A stretch of DNA of 64,000 nt from positions 310,001-374,000 of the forward strand of contig JAFKHH010000016.1 in the NCBI GenBank assembly GCA_017306865.1, written 5' to 3'. This DNA comes from Filimonas sp. GTDB taxonomy: Bacteria; Bacteroidota; Bacteroidia; Chitinophagales; Chitinophagaceae. Below are positions 62,227 through 64,000 of this stretch, piece after piece (position 1 is the stretch's first letter; each line of letters begins with the position of its first letter). Below the pieces are notes generated by a model that was not told the origin of the DNA, did no database searches, and saw nothing but the letters and a program-made list of their open reading frames with translations. The position numbers and the translations under genes were made by a program.

Positions 62227-62256
62227 AAAAAATTGAGGGGGTAAGAATACCCCCTC
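62227..62256 (-). terminator. Terminator of the 62314 operon
   Basis: The 9-bp stem GAGGGGGTA/TACCCCCTC with loop AGAA (62235-62256) is followed on the minus strand by AATTTTTT. It ends the DUF4270 / outer-membrane operon. Confidence 0.85.
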
Positions 62257-62313
62257 GTTCCCTTATTAATCTATAATTGGGCATTACTACCCAACAAGTT
62301 GAAAGCCAAAGGC

Positions 62314-63564
62314 TTAATCATATTTTTTAACCTTGGTGAACCAGAAATCCCTGTAACTAAGCATTACACCGACTTGTACATAGTTCTGCTGCAAAAGGTT
62401 TTTTTGTGTCGTTCCAAACTGTCCAACTTCCAGGTTAAACTGGTAAGACAGGGCAGATCTCCTGGAGTTAAGGCCAAGACCAACTGTAGCCCCGTACGTC
62501 TTCAGTTGCGTGTTATACATCTGCAGGTAAGAACCTCCATAAAAGCCACCGGCCTGTACATAATATTTTTCAAACTTCAGGCCCTGGTAATACAGCTTTT
62601 TAGAATATTCAACTCCGGCAGAGATACGATTGCTGTTTACTAACTGATAGGTCAATCCTTTATATCCTATATCAGTCCATTGCTGTTGCGTAAAATCTGT
62701 GGCGAAAGTCCACTTATCGTTGTATGTAGCGGAAATGCCGCCTGTGTACATTATCGGCAATGTAAAATAGCCTGTCTTATATTTTTCATCACTTACAATC
62801 GTCTGCGAACCATCCGTTACTGTTAACGAATAATCTGCATTCATTGTTGTCTTGTTAGAAAAAGTTGCACCGGCAGATACTGACCATTTTTTAGAAATAC
62901 GTGTATTGTATAGCGCACCAAACTTGTAATACATTTTACTTAGGTAAATATCGCGCTGTGTTGTAATCGCCGATCCTATTACGTTATCTGTTGGCAGGTT
63001 TTCTGTCTGTGACAGGGAACCGGAAAGAAATGCGCTTTCAACACCTACTGAGAAATTTTTAAACGGTGTGAATGCATTGGCAAGATAAAATTTGTGTACC
63101 CCACCAGTTCCTGTATAGTATCCGTTTATACTTGCATTACTACCTTGTACATCTTTAGGCGCATGAAAAGAATAATTGCTGCTGCTAAATGGTAATATAC
63201 CAAAGCTAATGCCCCACCAGGGCTTTATCTTGATTGCCATAGCCAGTTTTTCTATCTGGAAGTCACTGGAGTTACCAGTACTGCTTATCTGGTCTGAATT
63301 GTAAGTAACACCTTTATACCGCCCTGCCATTTCTACAGCGAAGAAATGATCATCCAACCTGCTGTAAGAGGCAGGGTTTGCATGATACATTGCTTTACCT
63401 GAAAACAAACTTACACCGGAGTTGCCCATACCATAGGACCTGTCGAAATAACTGTTTTCAATATCACCTATGCCAATAATAGAATAGGCAGAGGTGTTAT
63501 TTTGAGACCAGGCAGGAACTTTAGAAAATAACGCAATGATTAATATGGTCGTGATTTTTCTCAT
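62314..63564 (-). CDS. Outer-membrane beta-barrel protein, FadL/PorV-like
   Basis: The 416-residue protein has a signal peptide (MRKITTILIIALFSKVPAWSQ). A long beta barrel follows. Its start (SAYSIIGIGDIENSYFDRSYGMGNSGVSLFSGKAMYHANPASYSRL) resembles the N-terminal hatch of FadL/PorV-type outer-membrane proteins with the NPA motif. It ends with YVQVGVMLSYRDFWFTKVKKYD. It begins 6 bases after the DUF4270 gene stops, so the two form an operon. I recall the pairing as common in Bacteroidetes. A role in outer-membrane transport or export is inferred only from fold. Confidence 0.82.
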   Translation of the reverse strand: MRKITTILIIALFSKVPAWSQNNTSAYSIIGIGDIENSYFDRSYGMGNSGVSLFSGKAMYHANPASYSRLDDHFFAVEMAGRYKGVTYNSDQISSTGNSSDFQIEKLAMAIKIKPWWGISFGILPFSSSNYSFHAPKDVQGSNASINGYYTGTGGVHKFYLANAFTPFKNFSVGVESAFLSGSLSQTENLPTDNVIGSAITTQRDIYLSKMYYKFGALYNTRISKKWSVSAGATFSNKTTMNADYSLTVTDGSQTIVSDEKYKTGYFTLPIMYTGGISATYNDKWTFATDFTQQQWTDIGYKGLTYQLVNSNRISAGVEYSKKLYYQGLKFEKYYVQAGGFYGGSYLQMYNTQLKTYGATVGLGLNSRRSALSYQFNLEVGQFGTTQKNLLQQNYVQVGVMLSYRDFWFTKVKKYD

Positions 63565-63570
63565 TTGAAT

Positions 63571-64000
63571 TTATTGTACAGCCAGGTAATAGATTATCAG
63601 CTGTATTCTACTATTTGGGTTTATGGCACTGCCCACCAGTATCCTGTCAAACTTTGTTGTATGGCTTGGAGACGGTGGCACTAATAGTAAGCCGTTTTGA
63701 CTGGTAGGGCTTGCTGAGATCTGCTGTTGCAGATAAGAAGTAACATCATACTGGTAAGAGGTGTTCTGCCCAGACATCTCATCTATCACCAGATTACCGG
63801 TCTGTGTAACAGTTTGTCCGTTTACAGATGCCGCCAGATCACTACCCAGTTGATTATTAATATCCGTTACAGATAACCTTAATTGCGGTGGCAATGTATA
63901 AAGACCTGTGTAAGTATTTTTCAACGGAACTACCATCAATCTTGCCTGTAGTATCCCTTTGTAATTATTTGCCTGTAACAATGATCTTAAAGTAGGGAAA
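63571..64000 (-). CDS. DUF4270 family protein, C-terminal part
   Basis: The last 142 codons lie in the window; the 5' end is outside. The frame is open to position 64000. The visible part has a DUF4270-type ending: LRSLLQANNYKGILQARLMVVPLKNTYTGLYTLP, a strand with YQYDVTSYLQQQI, and the final PNSRIQLIIYYLAVQ. Family members are predicted surface lipoproteins of Bacteroidetes with unknown function. It is co-transcribed with the outer-membrane protein gene six bases downstream. Confidence 0.78.
   Translation of the reverse strand, partial: FPTLRSLLQANNYKGILQARLMVVPLKNTYTGLYTLPPQLRLSVTDINNQLGSDLAASVNGQTVTQTGNLVIDEMSGQNTSYQYDVTSYLQQQISASPTSQNGLLLVPPSPSHTTKFDRILVGSAINPNSRIQLIIYYLAVQ

Noticed and set aside
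61938-62313. Replication origin near rpmH-rnpA-yidD
   Set aside because: The cluster is near oriC in many bacteria, but no dnaA gene or cluster of DnaA boxes was seen in the surrounding gaps.

Overview
The window reads as one contiguous chromosomal segment from a member of the Bacteroidetes, most likely the Chitinophagaceae. Pointers are three SusC-type receptors (two with a SusD partner), a T9SS-type C-terminal sorting domain, a DUF4270 protein, the long form of IspG, a fused isobutyryl-CoA mutase (IcmF), and promoters of the TTTG / TAnnTTTG type used by the Bacteroidetes primary sigma factor. No phage, conjugative module, CRISPR array, rRNA or tRNA was found. The only mobile-looking DNA is a small element bounded by inverted repeats at 13374-13747.

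Layout. 1-10 kb: the N-terminal part of a SusC receptor (cut by the window edge), a T9SS-secreted protein, an NlpC/P60 peptidase and a SusC-SusD pair. 10-20 kb: an MMPL/RND membrane protein, a small membrane protein, IcmF, galactose mutarotase plus galactokinase, a small lipoprotein and a superoxide dismutase. 21-26 kb: a second SusC-SusD pair. 26-36 kb: TadA-like deaminase, free-methionine-R-sulfoxide reductase, AlaS, an M23 peptidase, an outer-membrane barrel, VanZ-like protein and glycine C-acetyltransferase. 36-49 kb: an ECF sigma / anti-sigma / outer-membrane operon, an L,D-transpeptidase, SerS, a cyclophilin lipoprotein, GcvH, a second ECF sigma / anti-sigma pair, a hybrid histidine kinase and a fasciclin protein. 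49-61 kb: a class D beta-lactamase-like lipoprotein, BatB-BatC, IspG, DinB-like protein, NadB, a lipid A acyltransferase family protein, RidA, a 3HCDH-like protein, TsaB, and an ArsR regulator beside a persulfide dioxygenase-rhodanese fusion. 61-64 kb: rpmH-rnpA-yidD, an outer-membrane protein and the end of a DUF4270 protein.

The genes are mostly housekeeping or cell-envelope functions in short transcription units, separated by clear hairpin terminators. The unusual part is the intergenic DNA. Nearly every gap between convergent genes, and several divergent and tandem gaps, hold imperfect inverted repeats. Their arms are made of degenerate tandem words about 7-8 bases long, such as variants of ATTTGAG, AGTACGA, TTGAACA, CGTGAAT and TACGATG. 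Words and even multi-part arrangements recur at distant loci, for example 4536-4950 against the reverse strand of 33045-33302, 12774-12798 against 42665-42689, and 12869-12924 against 28050-28112. This family of heptad-phased dyads is the best candidate here for something not well described.

Other points of note are an IcmF active site that points to isobutyryl-CoA rather than methylmalonyl-CoA, an rnpA gene without a standard start codon at its homology-supported N-terminus, a possible small RNA near 34632-34724, a cysteine-free ArsR protein beside a sulfur-oxidation enzyme, and a putative anti-sigma protein with a duplicated N-terminal module.
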